From Acidobacteriota bacterium (GTDB lineage Bacteria > Acidobacteriota > Vicinamibacteria > Vicinamibacterales > UBA2999): a stretch of 32,058 nucleotides of DNA. The notes beneath the pieces are model-generated. The model did no database searches, was not told the DNA's origin, and saw only the letters and a program-made list of their open reading frames with translations. Of this stretch, positions 17,889 through 25,263 are shown piece by piece. The position numbers were made by a program, and so were the translations under genes. Positions within the stretch are counted from its first letter, which is position 1. The number at the start of each line of letters is the position of its first letter. The DNA is taken from contig JAQBVV010000023.1 of NCBI GenBank assembly GCA_027622905.1, positions 1 through 32,058 on the forward strand, read 5' to 3'.

Positions 17889-18766
17889 GCCGCACACTCC
17901 GCGGCGCGCAGCTTCGCGCTTCGCGCCCGTGGGTTCCGATTCGCTTCGACCTCTCCCGGTACGACGGGCCGCTTGGTGCGAATCGTCAATTCGACGTCGC
18001 CGGCCGCCTGCAGCGCGCGCAATGTGTGCTTCACGATTCGGTCCTCCAGCGAGTGAAAGCTGATGATCACCAGTCGCCCGCCTGGCCGCAGCCGGCGCAC
18101 GGCCTGCGTCAGAAACACGTCGAGCTCCTCCAGTTCGCGGTTCACCCAGATTCGGATCGCCTGAAACGTCCGGGTGGCCGGGTCGATGCGCGAATAGCCC
18201 TTTCGCGGAACGGCCCGTCGTACGATCTCCGCAAGCTGCCCCGTCGTACTCACGGGCGACCGCTGCCTCGCACCCGTGATCGCGCGGGCGATCCGCCGGG
18301 AGTGGCGCTCCTCGCCGAACTCGTAGATCACGTCGGCGAGCGTCTTTTCGTCGGCGTCACTGATGGCCTCCGCCGCCGTCGGACCGGTGGTCGGGTCCAT
18401 CCGCATATCGAGCGGCTCGTCCCGCCGGAAGCTGAACCCACGACCCGGCCCATCGAGCTGCATCGACGAGACGCCAAGATCCGCGAGCAGGCCGTCGACC
18501 CCATCGATGCCCAGCTCGTCGAGTACGGCATCCAGTCGCCGATAGTCGGCATGCACCAGCGTCACGCGGTCCCCGAAGGCGGCGAGACCGACCGCGGCAT
18601 CCGCCAGCGCAGCCGGATCGCGATCCAACGCGATCAGCCTGGACGCCCCGGCCTCGAGCACCGCGCGAGCGTGCCCGCCGTACCCGACCGTGCAATCCAC
18701 AAACACCCCGCCCCTCGCGGGCGCCAGATGCTCGAGCACTTCCGCAACCATGACCGGCTCGTGCAT
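17885..18766 (-). CDS. rsmH: 16S rRNA (cytosine-1402-N4)-methyltransferase RsmH
   Basis: SAM-dependent methyltransferase that N4-methylates C1402 in the 16S rRNA P-site; older name MraW. The product is 293 residues. HEPVMVAEVLEHL opens the protein, the SAM loop is DCTVGYGGHARAVLE, and ALDRDP and LADLGVSSMQLD follow. The late block LVIISFHSLEDRIVKH is diagnostic for the family. The ATG at 18766 has AAGGA seven bases upstream; a GTG directly before it (18769) is possible. It begins 17 bases after mraZ, and its stop overlaps the proposed ftsL start. Confidence 0.96.
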   Translation of the reverse strand: MHEPVMVAEVLEHLAPARGGVFVDCTVGYGGHARAVLEAGASRLIALDRDPAALADAAVGLAAFGDRVTLVHADYRRLDAVLDELGIDGVDGLLADLGVSSMQLDGPGRGFSFRRDEPLDMRMDPTTGPTAAEAISDADEKTLADVIYEFGEERHSRRIARAITGARQRSPVSTTGQLAEIVRRAVPRKGYSRIDPATRTFQAIRIWVNRELEELDVFLTQAVRRLRPGGRLVIISFHSLEDRIVKHTLRALQAAGDVELTIRTKRPVVPGEVEANRNPRARSAKLRAAECAA

Positions 18767-18783
18767 CACGCTTTCCTTCGCGA

Positions 18784-19242
18784 CTAGATACCGTGCTCCG
18801 AGAGCCGCAAGCCGTCTTCATCGGTCCACGGTTCCCCCTTGAGCTTGTGAAGGAACCGCTCGTCGTTCCAGACTTCGAGATGATTGATTCGCCCAAGTAC
18901 ACGTACATCGCCGACAATGGCTGCGCCGTCTCGGAGGTGCGCGGGGATCACCACCCTCCCCTGGCCGTCGAGTTCTGCGGCCTGCCCGTAGTAATTGACG
19001 CGGTCGAGAAACTTCAGGCGTGAGGGATGATTACTGGGGACGCGGGAAAGGTTTTGCTCGATCTCGAGCCACACCGTCATCGGGTAGATGCGTACGCACT
19101 CGCCCGTGAGGCTCGTCACGAAAACGTCCGATCCTCGCTGGTCACGTATGACCCCCCGAAACATCGTGGGCACCTTCAGGCGGCCTTTATCGTCAATCCT
19201 GGCCGAAGAGCTGCCCCTGAGTCCCTGATGCTCCACTTTCAT
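18784..19242 (-). CDS. mraZ: MraZ, dcw-cluster transcriptional regulator
   Basis: DNA-binding protein with two AbrB-like swapped-hairpin halves that regulates its own operon in studied bacteria. The product is 152 residues from the ATG at 19242. The first half contains ARIDDKGRLKVP and the second ELDGQGRVVIPAHLR, the paired 'D-x-[KQ]-G-R-[LV]' motifs of the family. Compared with most MraZ proteins, the N-terminus before LRG is a few residues longer. A TTG at 19248 or GTG at 19236 could also be used, and no clear Shine-Dalgarno precedes any of them. It is the first gene of the cluster, with promoter and operator-like repeats at its start. Confidence 0.94.
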   Translation of the reverse strand: MKVEHQGLRGSSSARIDDKGRLKVPTMFRGVIRDQRGSDVFVTSLTGECVRIYPMTVWLEIEQNLSRVPSNHPSRLKFLDRVNYYGQAAELDGQGRVVIPAHLRDGAAIVGDVRVLGRINHLEVWNDERFLHKLKGEPWTDEDGLRLSEHGI

Positions 19243-19256
19243 CCACAAAAATCCAC
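19231..19256 (-). promoter_or_regulatory. Probable MraZ operator: three GTGGA repeats with 10-bp period
   Basis: On the minus strand GTGGAT, GTGGAT and GTGGAG begin at 19256, 19246 and 19236, exactly ten bases apart. Characterised MraZ boxes are direct TGGG- or GTG-type repeats with one-helical-turn spacing, so size and phasing fit well. The repeats cover the predicted transcription start (about 19254) and the mraZ start codon, so bound MraZ would block initiation directly. Confidence 0.75.
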
Positions 19257-19260
19257 TCGG

Positions 19261-19289
19261 ATATTAAAGCCGCATCAGTAGGATGTCAA
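19261..19289 (-). promoter_or_regulatory. Sigma70-type promoter of the dcw cluster
   Basis: A perfect -35 hexamer TTGACA (19289-19284) is followed after exactly 17 bp by a -10 hexamer TAATAT (19266-19261). Transcription would begin near 19254, only about 12 nt before the mraZ ATG. It is the best promoter match I found in the window and sits where the main cluster promoter is expected. Confidence 0.75.
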
Positions 19290-19461
19290 CGGACAAACCA
19301 CTCATCCAGCAGCAGTTAGGCCACAACAGGCCTTGTTTTCGCCCGTTGTTCGTCTTGCTTGGTCCTAAACGCGGCGTGCTAGTCTCTGGGTCCATGTCTT
19401 CCCGCCCCAGGAAGGCGAGGAGCGTGTCTCCGAGCCCACTTCCGGTCGCGCCGGGCACACG

Positions 19462-20181
19462 ATGCGTCCACTCGTAATCGTTCCCACGTACAACGAGCGC
19501 GGTAACCTGCCTGTCCTGACGGCGGCGCTCTTGCGCATCCCGGATGCGGGGGTACTCGTCGTGGATGATGGGTCGCCAGACGGAACCGGCGATGTCGCGG
19601 ACGCCCTTGCCGCCGACAGCAACGGCCGGATCTCGGTGCTGCATCGATCCGGCCCAAGGGGCCTCGGACTCTCGTATATCGACGGCATGCAGTACGCGCT
19701 CGGCACCGACGCGACGGTGTTCTGTCAGATGGACGCCGACCTGTCGCACGATCCGCGGGACGTTCCGCGACTCCTGGCGGCCAGCGCCGACGCCGATCTC
19801 GTCATCGGATCGCGATACATACCTGGAGGGCGCACGGAGAACTGGTCGAAACACCGCGAACTGCTCAGTCGCTTCGCCAATCGCTATGTCCGCACCGTCA
19901 CCGGGCTTCGAATTGCCGACGTCACGAGCGGCTTTCGGTGCTGGCGCCGCGAACTCCTCCATCGACTACCGCTGGACCAGATCGTGTCGAACGGCTACGC
20001 ATTTCAGGTCGAACTCGCGTGGGAGGCAGCGTCAGCCGGCGGCCGCATCTCGGAAGTGCCGATCACGTTCGCCGAGCGACAGCAGGGTGCGTCCAAGCTC
20101 ACCGGGCAGGTGATGATCGAATCTGCGCTCCTTCCCTGGCGTCTGGCCTCGCGCCGCCGGACACAGACTCGGGATCGTTGA
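19462..20181 (+). CDS. Family 2 glycosyltransferase, polyprenol-phosphate mannosyltransferase (DPM1)-like
   Basis: The product is 239 residues. The fold starts with VIVPTYNERGNLP (5-17). The nucleotide-sugar loop VVDDGSPDGT lies at about 33-42, and the metal-binding MDADLSHDP block in the middle corresponds to the DxD region. Later come GSRYIPGG and GFRCWRR, which are characteristic of DPM1-type polyprenyl-phosphate hexosyltransferases. There is no C-terminal membrane domain, as in short DPM1 forms. It likely charges a lipid carrier with mannose or a related hexose for extracytoplasmic glycosylation; the sugar cannot be told from sequence. It is divergent from mraZ across 219 bp and precedes a second GT2 gene. 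No clear ribosome binding site is seen. Confidence 0.85.
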   Translation: MRPLVIVPTYNERGNLPVLTAALLRIPDAGVLVVDDGSPDGTGDVADALAADSNGRISVLHRSGPRGLGLSYIDGMQYALGTDATVFCQMDADLSHDPRDVPRLLAASADADLVIGSRYIPGGRTENWSKHRELLSRFANRYVRTVTGLRIADVTSGFRCWRRELLHRLPLDQIVSNGYAFQVELAWEAASAGGRISEVPITFAERQQGASKLTGQVMIESALLPWRLASRRRTQTRDR

Positions 20182-20233
20182 CCGTGATTCGTCGCATAAT
20201 GCCAGGGCGGAACATCTCAGGTTGACTTCCCCC

Positions 20234-21034
20234 ATGCAGAACCCAGGCGAGCCGCGACCGGCCAGTCTCACCATCTTTTTTCCCGCGTACAACGACGGTG
20301 GCACGATTGCCAGCCTCGTGTTGCAGGCGATCGATGTCGCCAGGCGCCTGACACCGGATTTCGAGGTCATCATCGTCAACGACGGCAGTTCTGATGCCAC
20401 GCGTGAGATCGCCGACGAACTCAGCCGCACGTATCCTCAGGTTCGCGCGGTGCATCATCCGCACAATCGTGGATATGGAGGGGCGCTCCGCACCGGGTTC
20501 GCCACCGCGGCGAAGGATCTCATCGCGTACACCGACGGCGACGGCCAGTACGATCCACGGGAATTCGAGCTGTTGTGGCAGCGGCTCACGCCGCAGGTCG
20601 ACGTCGTCACCGGATACAAGATCAGTCGCTCCGACCCCTGGTACCGCATCGTCATCGGCCGCCTGTACCACTTCACCGTCAAGGTACTGTTTCGGCTGCG
20701 GGTGCGGGACGTCGATTGTGACTTCCGACTACTGCGCCGCGAGGTCTTCGATCGGGTCAAGCTGGAACGCAACACCGGCGTGATCTGCCTCGAGTTGATG
20801 CGCAAGCTACAGGACGCAGGCCTGCGAATCGTCGAGGCTCCCGTTCACCACTATCACCGTACCCACGGCCGTTCGCAGTTCTTCAACTTCAGCCGCGTGT
20901 TTCGCACGGGCATCGACGTGCTGAAGCTCTGGATCGCGCTTGTCGTGCTCGGCCGCGGCCGAAACGCTTCGTCCGTGCTGTTCCGCGACCAGACGCTTGG
21001 CGGCACGGTCCCGCCGGGATCGACGAAACCATGA
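20234..21034 (+). CDS. Family 2 glycosyltransferase
   Basis: The product is 266 residues from the ATG at 20234; a TTG at 20222 would add four residues. It has a GT-A fold: FFPAYNDGG near the start, then VNDGSSDAT, HNRGYGGALRTG, and the metal-binding YTDGDGQYDP segment. The later DVDCDFRLLRREVF block recalls polyprenyl-phosphate sugar transferases. A single hydrophobic stretch near the C-terminus (KLWIALVVLG) could associate with the membrane. It follows the DPM1-like gene by 52 bp and overlaps the next gene by four bases, so the three probably serve one pathway. Substrates are not predictable. Confidence 0.85.
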   Translation: MQNPGEPRPASLTIFFPAYNDGGTIASLVLQAIDVARRLTPDFEVIIVNDGSSDATREIADELSRTYPQVRAVHHPHNRGYGGALRTGFATAAKDLIAYTDGDGQYDPREFELLWQRLTPQVDVVTGYKISRSDPWYRIVIGRLYHFTVKVLFRLRVRDVDCDFRLLRREVFDRVKLERNTGVICLELMRKLQDAGLRIVEAPVHHYHRTHGRSQFFNFSRVFRTGIDVLKLWIALVVLGRGRNASSVLFRDQTLGGTVPPGSTKP

Positions 21035-22065
21035 GCTCGCGCCCAGCCACGACCGACGACAGCTATCAGACGTTCTATCGAGATCGCCGGGTCATGATCA
21101 CCGGCGGACTCGGGTTTATCGGGTCCACCCTCGCACATCAGCTCGTCGCCCTCGGAGCGCGCGTCCTGATCGTCGACTCTCTGATTCCGGAGTACGGTGG
21201 CAACCTCTTCAACATCGCCGGCATCGAGGATCAGGTACGCGTCAACATCGCCGACATTCGACAGGGAAGCACGATGAACCACCTCGTCCGCGATCACGAG
21301 GTCATCTTCAACCTTGCCGGCCAGGTCAGCCACATCGACAGCATGGAGGATCCCTACACGGACCTCGAGATCAACTGTCGCGCTCAGCTATCGATCCTCG
21401 AAGCGTGCCGCCGCTTCAATCCCTCGGTGAAGGTCGTGTTCGCGGGCACCAGGCAGGTCTACGGACGCCCGGACGGGCTGCCCGTCACCGAGCAGCACCT
21501 GGTCAAACCGACCGACATCAACGGCATCAACAAGGCGGCGGGCGAGAACTACCACCTTGTGTACAACGACGTGTTCGGCGTGCGTGCGTGCTCGCTCCGC
21601 TTGACCAACGTGTACGGCCCTCGTCAACTCATGAAGCACAACCGGCAGGGTTTCATCGCCTGGTTCCTTCGCCTGGCGCTGACGAACCAGGAGATCCAGA
21701 TATTCGGAGACGGGACGCAGCTCAGAGATTTCGTGTTCGTCGACGATGCCGCGAACGCCTTTCTGCGCGCCGGCGCCCACGACTCCTCGAACGGGAAGGT
21801 GTTCAACGTGGGTGGCCTGGAACCGATCTCGCATAGCGCTCTGGTGACGCAGATCGTGTCGATCGCCGGAAGCGGCCGATACCGCCATGTCGAGTGGCCG
21901 CCCGAGAAGAAGGCCATCGATATCGGTGACTTCTACTCCGACTCCACGTTGAGTGAGCGCACGTTCGGATGGCACCCGACAACGCCGCTTGCAGATGGCC
22001 TCGCGCGCACGCTGAACTTCTATCGGGCGCATCTGGATCACTACGTCCCGGCAGAGCGGGTATAG
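21031..22065 (+). CDS. Extended SDR, NAD-dependent epimerase/dehydratase-like, with altered active site
   Basis: The product is 344 residues. The Rossmann loop TGGLGFIGS is at 24-32 and the NLAGQVSH segment near 94-101 is also typical. VFAGTRQVYG (136-145) matches the family strand that carries the active-site Ser/Thr. At the catalytic YxxxK position the sequence is N164-G-I-N-K168, so the Tyr is replaced by Asn while the Lys remains. RLTNVYGPRQ and LRDFVFVDDAANAFL match sugar-nucleotide epimerases. The ATG overlaps the upstream glycosyltransferase stop (ATGA). It may act on a nucleotide sugar with a different catalytic acid or base, or bind without catalysis. Fold sure, reaction unknown. Confidence 0.85.
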   Translation: MSSRPATTDDSYQTFYRDRRVMITGGLGFIGSTLAHQLVALGARVLIVDSLIPEYGGNLFNIAGIEDQVRVNIADIRQGSTMNHLVRDHEVIFNLAGQVSHIDSMEDPYTDLEINCRAQLSILEACRRFNPSVKVVFAGTRQVYGRPDGLPVTEQHLVKPTDINGINKAAGENYHLVYNDVFGVRACSLRLTNVYGPRQLMKHNRQGFIAWFLRLALTNQEIQIFGDGTQLRDFVFVDDAANAFLRAGAHDSSNGKVFNVGGLEPISHSALVTQIVSIAGSGRYRHVEWPPEKKAIDIGDFYSDSTLSERTFGWHPTTPLADGLARTLNFYRAHLDHYVPAERV

Positions 22066-22126
22066 CGGCCGGCGGACGTCCCTGTCTCGCGTTCGGAATT
22101 TGGCGATCTCTGTCCCGCGGGAGGCG

Positions 22127-22132
22127 TATACT
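22127..22132 (+). promoter_or_regulatory. -10-like hexamer before the STN-domain gene
   Basis: TATACT lies nine bases before the ATG at 22142. No -35 is found at normal spacing (a TTGGCG is 21 bp upstream). If used, the transcript would be almost leaderless. Confidence 0.35.
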
Positions 22133-22141
22133 AGTGTGACC

Positions 22142-22948
22142 ATGGGTTTCCGGCCCGTCATCTGTACCGCCGTGCTGCTGTGCTGGGCGCTACCGCTCGG
22201 AGCGCAGCAATCCATCGAGCTCGAGTTCAACGCGGGGCGGGTCAACCTCAATGCGCAGAACGCGTCGGTGCGCGTCATCCTCTCGGAATGGGCGCGCCTT
22301 GGCGGCGCGACCATCGTCAACGGGGAACAGGTGGCCGGTCCCGCGATGACCCTCGAGCTGGTCGACTTGCCTGAACGGCAGGCGCTCGACATCATCCTCC
22401 GGAATGCGGCGGGCTATCTCCTGGCGCCGCGCCGAGCCGGCACGAGCGGCGACTCCGCGTTCGACCGCGTCGTCATCCTGGCCACCAGTGCGGCCCCGAG
22501 AAATCCACCTCCCGATCCTGTTGCCGCGGTTGCGCCACGGCCGACGCTGCGGCGTCCGCCCATACTCGTGCAGCCGGGCAACCCGGACGATCTGATGGGC
22601 GGCGGCGCTGGCGGCGGTTTCGATCCGTTCGGAGGCGCAGATGCCGCCGGCGGCGGTTTCGATCCGTTCGGAGGCGCGGATGCCACCGGCGGTGGTTTTG
22701 ATCCGTTTGGCCAGGGTGGTGACGTACCTGATCCGCAGCAATTCGGCGATCCCAACGCCATCCCGCAACCGCTGATCGGTCAGGACCCCGGCAGCCTGCT
22801 CTACCCGGATGATCCGTCCGGTGGAGGAGTCATCCAGGTAGAGCCTGCTCCAGCGGGTGCGCCGACGCCGTCCAATCCGTTCGGCATCCCCGTCGGGTCG
22901 TCATCAAGGCCGGGCGTCATCGCGCCGGCGCCCGAGCCTCAGCAGTAG
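22142..22948 (+). CDS. Secreted STN-domain protein with glycine-rich tandem repeats
   Basis: The product is 268 residues. A signal peptide covers about 1-21, with likely cleavage after PLGA. Residues about 25-95 resemble the secretin/TonB short N-terminal (STN) domain: a 'VNLNAQNASVRVIL' start, then GG-x-TIV, then LELVDLPERQALDIILRNA. No secretin or TonB barrel follows. Instead, after a Pro-rich linker there are three 13-residue repeats (158-196 region) built on GGGFDPFG(GADA), then a disordered Pro/Gly/Asp-rich tail. An in-frame GTG at 22136 is an alternative start, better spaced from a GGGAGG. It would act outside the cytoplasmic membrane, perhaps as a partner of a secretin or envelope machine. 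Function unknown. Confidence 0.8.
   Translation: MGFRPVICTAVLLCWALPLGAQQSIELEFNAGRVNLNAQNASVRVILSEWARLGGATIVNGEQVAGPAMTLELVDLPERQALDIILRNAAGYLLAPRRAGTSGDSAFDRVVILATSAAPRNPPPDPVAAVAPRPTLRRPPILVQPGNPDDLMGGGAGGGFDPFGGADAAGGGFDPFGGADATGGGFDPFGQGGDVPDPQQFGDPNAIPQPLIGQDPGSLLYPDDPSGGGVIQVEPAPAGAPTPSNPFGIPVGSSSRPGVIAPAPEPQQ
22607..22723 (+). repeat. Three tandem 39-bp repeats in the STN-domain gene
   Basis: Units at 22607-22645, 22646-22684 and 22685-22723. The first two are nearly identical. The third keeps the GGGFDPFG-coding part but diverges at its end. The period is a multiple of three, so copy-number change would keep the frame. Confidence 0.85.
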
Positions 22949-22981
22949 CACCGGAGCTCAGACCGGAGGACCGGTCAACCA

Positions 22982-23083
22982 GCGCGGATTTCACAGCTGC
23001 CTGGCAGACTGTCGAGGTGTTCGCCTCGGCAGGAGTGGACCGCCTGCGGGTCCTCGGGCGCTACGCGCTCAGGAAATCCGCGC
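22982..23083 (+). ncRNA. Candidate structured RNA with closed multi-hairpin fold
   Basis: A perfect 11-bp stem (22982-22992 with 23073-23083) encloses four adjacent hairpins. H1 is 22993-23012, 8 bp with one bulged A and a CTG loop. H2 is 23013-23028, 5 bp with a TGTTCG loop. H3 is 23037-23053, 5 bp. H4 is 23056-23070, 6 bp including one G-T wobble, which favours the plus strand. H1 abuts both the closing stem and H2. The element lies in the 262-bp gap between the STN gene and yqeY, 127 nt before the yqeY ATG. A start-less open frame also crosses it, so coding remnant versus RNA is unsettled. I recognise no known riboswitch, SRP RNA or tRNA signature. Confidence 0.4.
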
Positions 23084-23210
23084 CGGAGGGCGTACAATGG
23101 CGCATAGCGGCGCCAGATTCCCCAGTGCCTTTCGAGGAGATCGATTGCGCCCGGCTGGCCCCGGCACCGAAACACCCTTGATGTCCCACCCGTAGTCGCA
23201 GCAGACACCT

Positions 23211-23660
23211 ATGGCCCTTGCAGACACGATCAACGACCACATCACAGCGGCGATGAAAGCCAAAGACGTTGTTCGCCTGTCCACGCTCCGCATGCTGAAG
23301 ACGGCGATGGTCAACAAGAGCATTGAGAAGGGTCGCGACCTGGACGATGCCGAGGCCATGCAGGTCGTCTCGTCACTGGTCAAGCAGCGCCGCGACTCCG
23401 CCGAGCAGTTTTCGAAAGCCGGCCGCACCGACCTCGTCGACAAGGAGACCGCCGAGATTGCCGTGCTGGACGCCTACCTGCCTCCCGCCGCAACGGCCGC
23501 GGAGATCGAGGCGGCGGTGGCCGCCGCCATCGCGGAGGCGGGTGCCACGTCGGCCAGGGATATCGGTAAGGTGATGAAAGCCGTCATGCCGAAACTCGCC
23601 GGCAAGAACGCCGATGGCCGGACAATCAGCGAGTCGGTCCGACGCGCGCTTGCCGTCTAG
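23211..23660 (+). CDS. GatB/YqeY-domain protein
   Basis: The product is 149 residues. The whole protein is a YqeY/GatB tail-type domain: an N-terminal helical part (MKAKDVVRLSTLRMLKTA), then a conserved ETAEIAVLDAYLPPA block, and a C-terminal helical part with DIGKVMKAVMPKLAGKNADGR. In GatB this region contacts tRNA; the role of free YqeY proteins is not firmly known. There is no catalytic motif. The end overlaps the murJ frame by up to 47 nt, suggesting co-transcription. Confidence 0.93.
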   Translation: MALADTINDHITAAMKAKDVVRLSTLRMLKTAMVNKSIEKGRDLDDAEAMQVVSSLVKQRRDSAEQFSKAGRTDLVDKETAEIAVLDAYLPPAATAAEIEAAVAAAIAEAGATSARDIGKVMKAVMPKLAGKNADGRTISESVRRALAV

Positions 23661-25263
23661 CTCCAGTCCCCCCTCTCCTCCGTCTCCGACACTCGCGCGC
23701 TCCGCCGCGTCGGCGGGCGCGGCGACGCTGACCAGCCGCATCCTTGGTGTGGTCCGCGAGCAGGTGCTCGCGGCGCTCTTCGGTGCCGGCAACGCGATGG
23801 ACGCGTACAACGTCGCCTTCCGCGTGCCGAATCTCGTACGGGATCTGTTTGCCGAGGGCGCCATGAGCAGCGCGTTCGTGCCTACGTTCACGCGGTATCT
23901 GACAACGGACGGCAAACCGTCCGCGTGGCGCCTCGGCAATAACGTCATCAACGGACTGATCGTCATCACAGGCGTCCTCGTCGTGCTGGGGATCCTGTTC
24001 GCGGAACCGTTGGTCGGTCTCTTCGCCGGAGCCTATCGCGACGTCCCGGGCAAGTTCGAACTCACGGTCTTTCTCACGCGACTGATGCTCCCGTTCCTGA
24101 CATTCGTGGCCCTGGCGGCCGCATGCATGGGAATGCTCAACTCGCTGCATCGGTTCTTCATCCCGGCGCTGTCACCGGCGATGTTCAACGTGGTGACGAT
24201 CATCTGCGCGCTCGTGCTCGTGCCCGTGATGCCCGGTGTCGGTCTGCCGGCGATCACCGCCGTGGCGATCGGAGCGCTGCTCGGAGGTGTCGCCCAGCTG
24301 GCGCTGCAGTGGCCCGCGCTTCGGCGCGAAGGCTTCCGATACCGACCCCTGCTTGATTGGCGCGATGACGGTCTTCGGCGGGTACTCGTGCTGATGGGTC
24401 CGGGAACCCTGGGCCTCGCCGCGACGCAGATCAACGTGTTCGTGAACACCGTGCTCGCGACGGGCGAAGGGACTGGCGCCGTGTCCTGGTTGAACTATGC
24501 CTTCCGCCTGATGTACCTGCCCATCGGTCTGTTCGGCGTCTCCATCGCGACGGCGACGCTGCCGGCTGTGTCCCGACACTGGGCGAAAAAGGATGAGGGC
24601 GCCACCCGCGGCTCGGTCGCCGACGGACTGTCACTCATGCTGATCCTCAACATCCCGGCCACGGTGGGCCTCATGGTGCTGGCAGTGCCGATCGTGCGGG
24701 TGATCTTCGAGCGAAGCGCGTTCACGCCGGCCGACACCGCGGCGACGGCCGCAGCGCTACAGTTTTACGCGATCGGGCTCATCGGCTACTCCGTCGTGCG
24801 CATCACCTCTCCGGTGTTCTACGCGCTCGGGCAAAGCCGAACACCCGTCGCCATCAGCGCTGCAACCGTCCTGCTCAACGCCGCGCTGAACCTGGCGCTG
24901 GTCCGGATCATGGGGTACAGCGGACTGGCGCTTGGCACATCCATCGCGGCCCTGTTCAATGCGGCGCTGCTGATGTTCTTCCTGAGCCGGCGGCTCGATG
25001 GCCTCGAAGGCCGACGCGTGGCCAGCGCGATGGCACGCATCGCCATCGCGTCGGTACTGATGGGCGTTGCCGCGATGACCGTGGATTCGGCGCTGGGTGT
25101 CTCGCTACCGGGGAGCGGACTGGTCGTGCAGATCGTCCGCCTCACCGCCACGATCGGCGCGGCGCTCGGCGTGCTCTCGGCGGTGGCCTACGTCCTGCGG
25201 ATCACGGAACTTCACGAGGGGCTGGCTCTCGTGATACGGAAGTTGCGCCCCGGACCTCGGTGA
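23614..25263 (+). CDS. murJ: Lipid II flippase MurJ (MviN)
   Basis: MOP-superfamily flippase that moves lipid II across the cytoplasmic membrane for peptidoglycan assembly. The product is 549 residues with about 14 membrane helices. Family features include SRILGVVREQVLAALFGAGNAMDAYNVAFRVPN-type N-terminal helices (about 41-73), then RDLFAEGAMSSAFVP, and a conserved Arg/Asp pattern in the first helices. A Ser/Pro-rich stretch of about 25 residues precedes the first helix. The ATG at 23614 overlaps yqeY by 47 nt; a TTG at 23650 is an alternative that overlaps only 11 nt. Its stop overlaps the next gene by four bases. It supplies the step between MurG and FtsW/FtsI of the cluster upstream. Confidence 0.95.
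   Translation: MAGQSASRSDARLPSSSSPPSPPSPTLARSAASAGAATLTSRILGVVREQVLAALFGAGNAMDAYNVAFRVPNLVRDLFAEGAMSSAFVPTFTRYLTTDGKPSAWRLGNNVINGLIVITGVLVVLGILFAEPLVGLFAGAYRDVPGKFELTVFLTRLMLPFLTFVALAAACMGMLNSLHRFFIPALSPAMFNVVTIICALVLVPVMPGVGLPAITAVAIGALLGGVAQLALQWPALRREGFRYRPLLDWRDDGLRRVLVLMGPGTLGLAATQINVFVNTVLATGEGTGAVSWLNYAFRLMYLPIGLFGVSIATATLPAVSRHWAKKDEGATRGSVADGLSLMLILNIPATVGLMVLAVPIVRVIFERSAFTPADTAATAAALQFYAIGLIGYSVVRITSPVFYALGQSRTPVAISAATVLLNAALNLALVRIMGYSGLALGTSIAALFNAALLMFFLSRRLDGLEGRRVASAMARIAIASVLMGVAAMTVDSALGVSLPGSGLVVQIVRLTATIGAALGVLSAVAYVLRITELHEGLALVIRKLRPGPR

Noticed and set aside
19318-19333. Small AGGCC/GGCCT hairpin followed by a few T bases, as a terminator
   Set aside because: The stem is 5 bp with a weak T-run, and there is no gene end beside it.
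19264-19962. 232-residue minus-strand frame upstream of mraZ
   Set aside because: It is antisense to the DPM1-like gene and runs over the dcw promoter region; no domain features.
20178-20200. TTGACC followed by CATAAT as a promoter for the second glycosyltransferase
   Set aside because: The spacer is only 11 bp, too short for a sigma70 promoter.
22930-23181. Plus-strand open frame with protein-like composition ending at the TGA at 23179
   Set aside because: There is no ATG, GTG or TTG giving more than about 54 residues and the open part runs back into the preceding gene in another frame. It could be a gene remnant; not strong enough to annotate.
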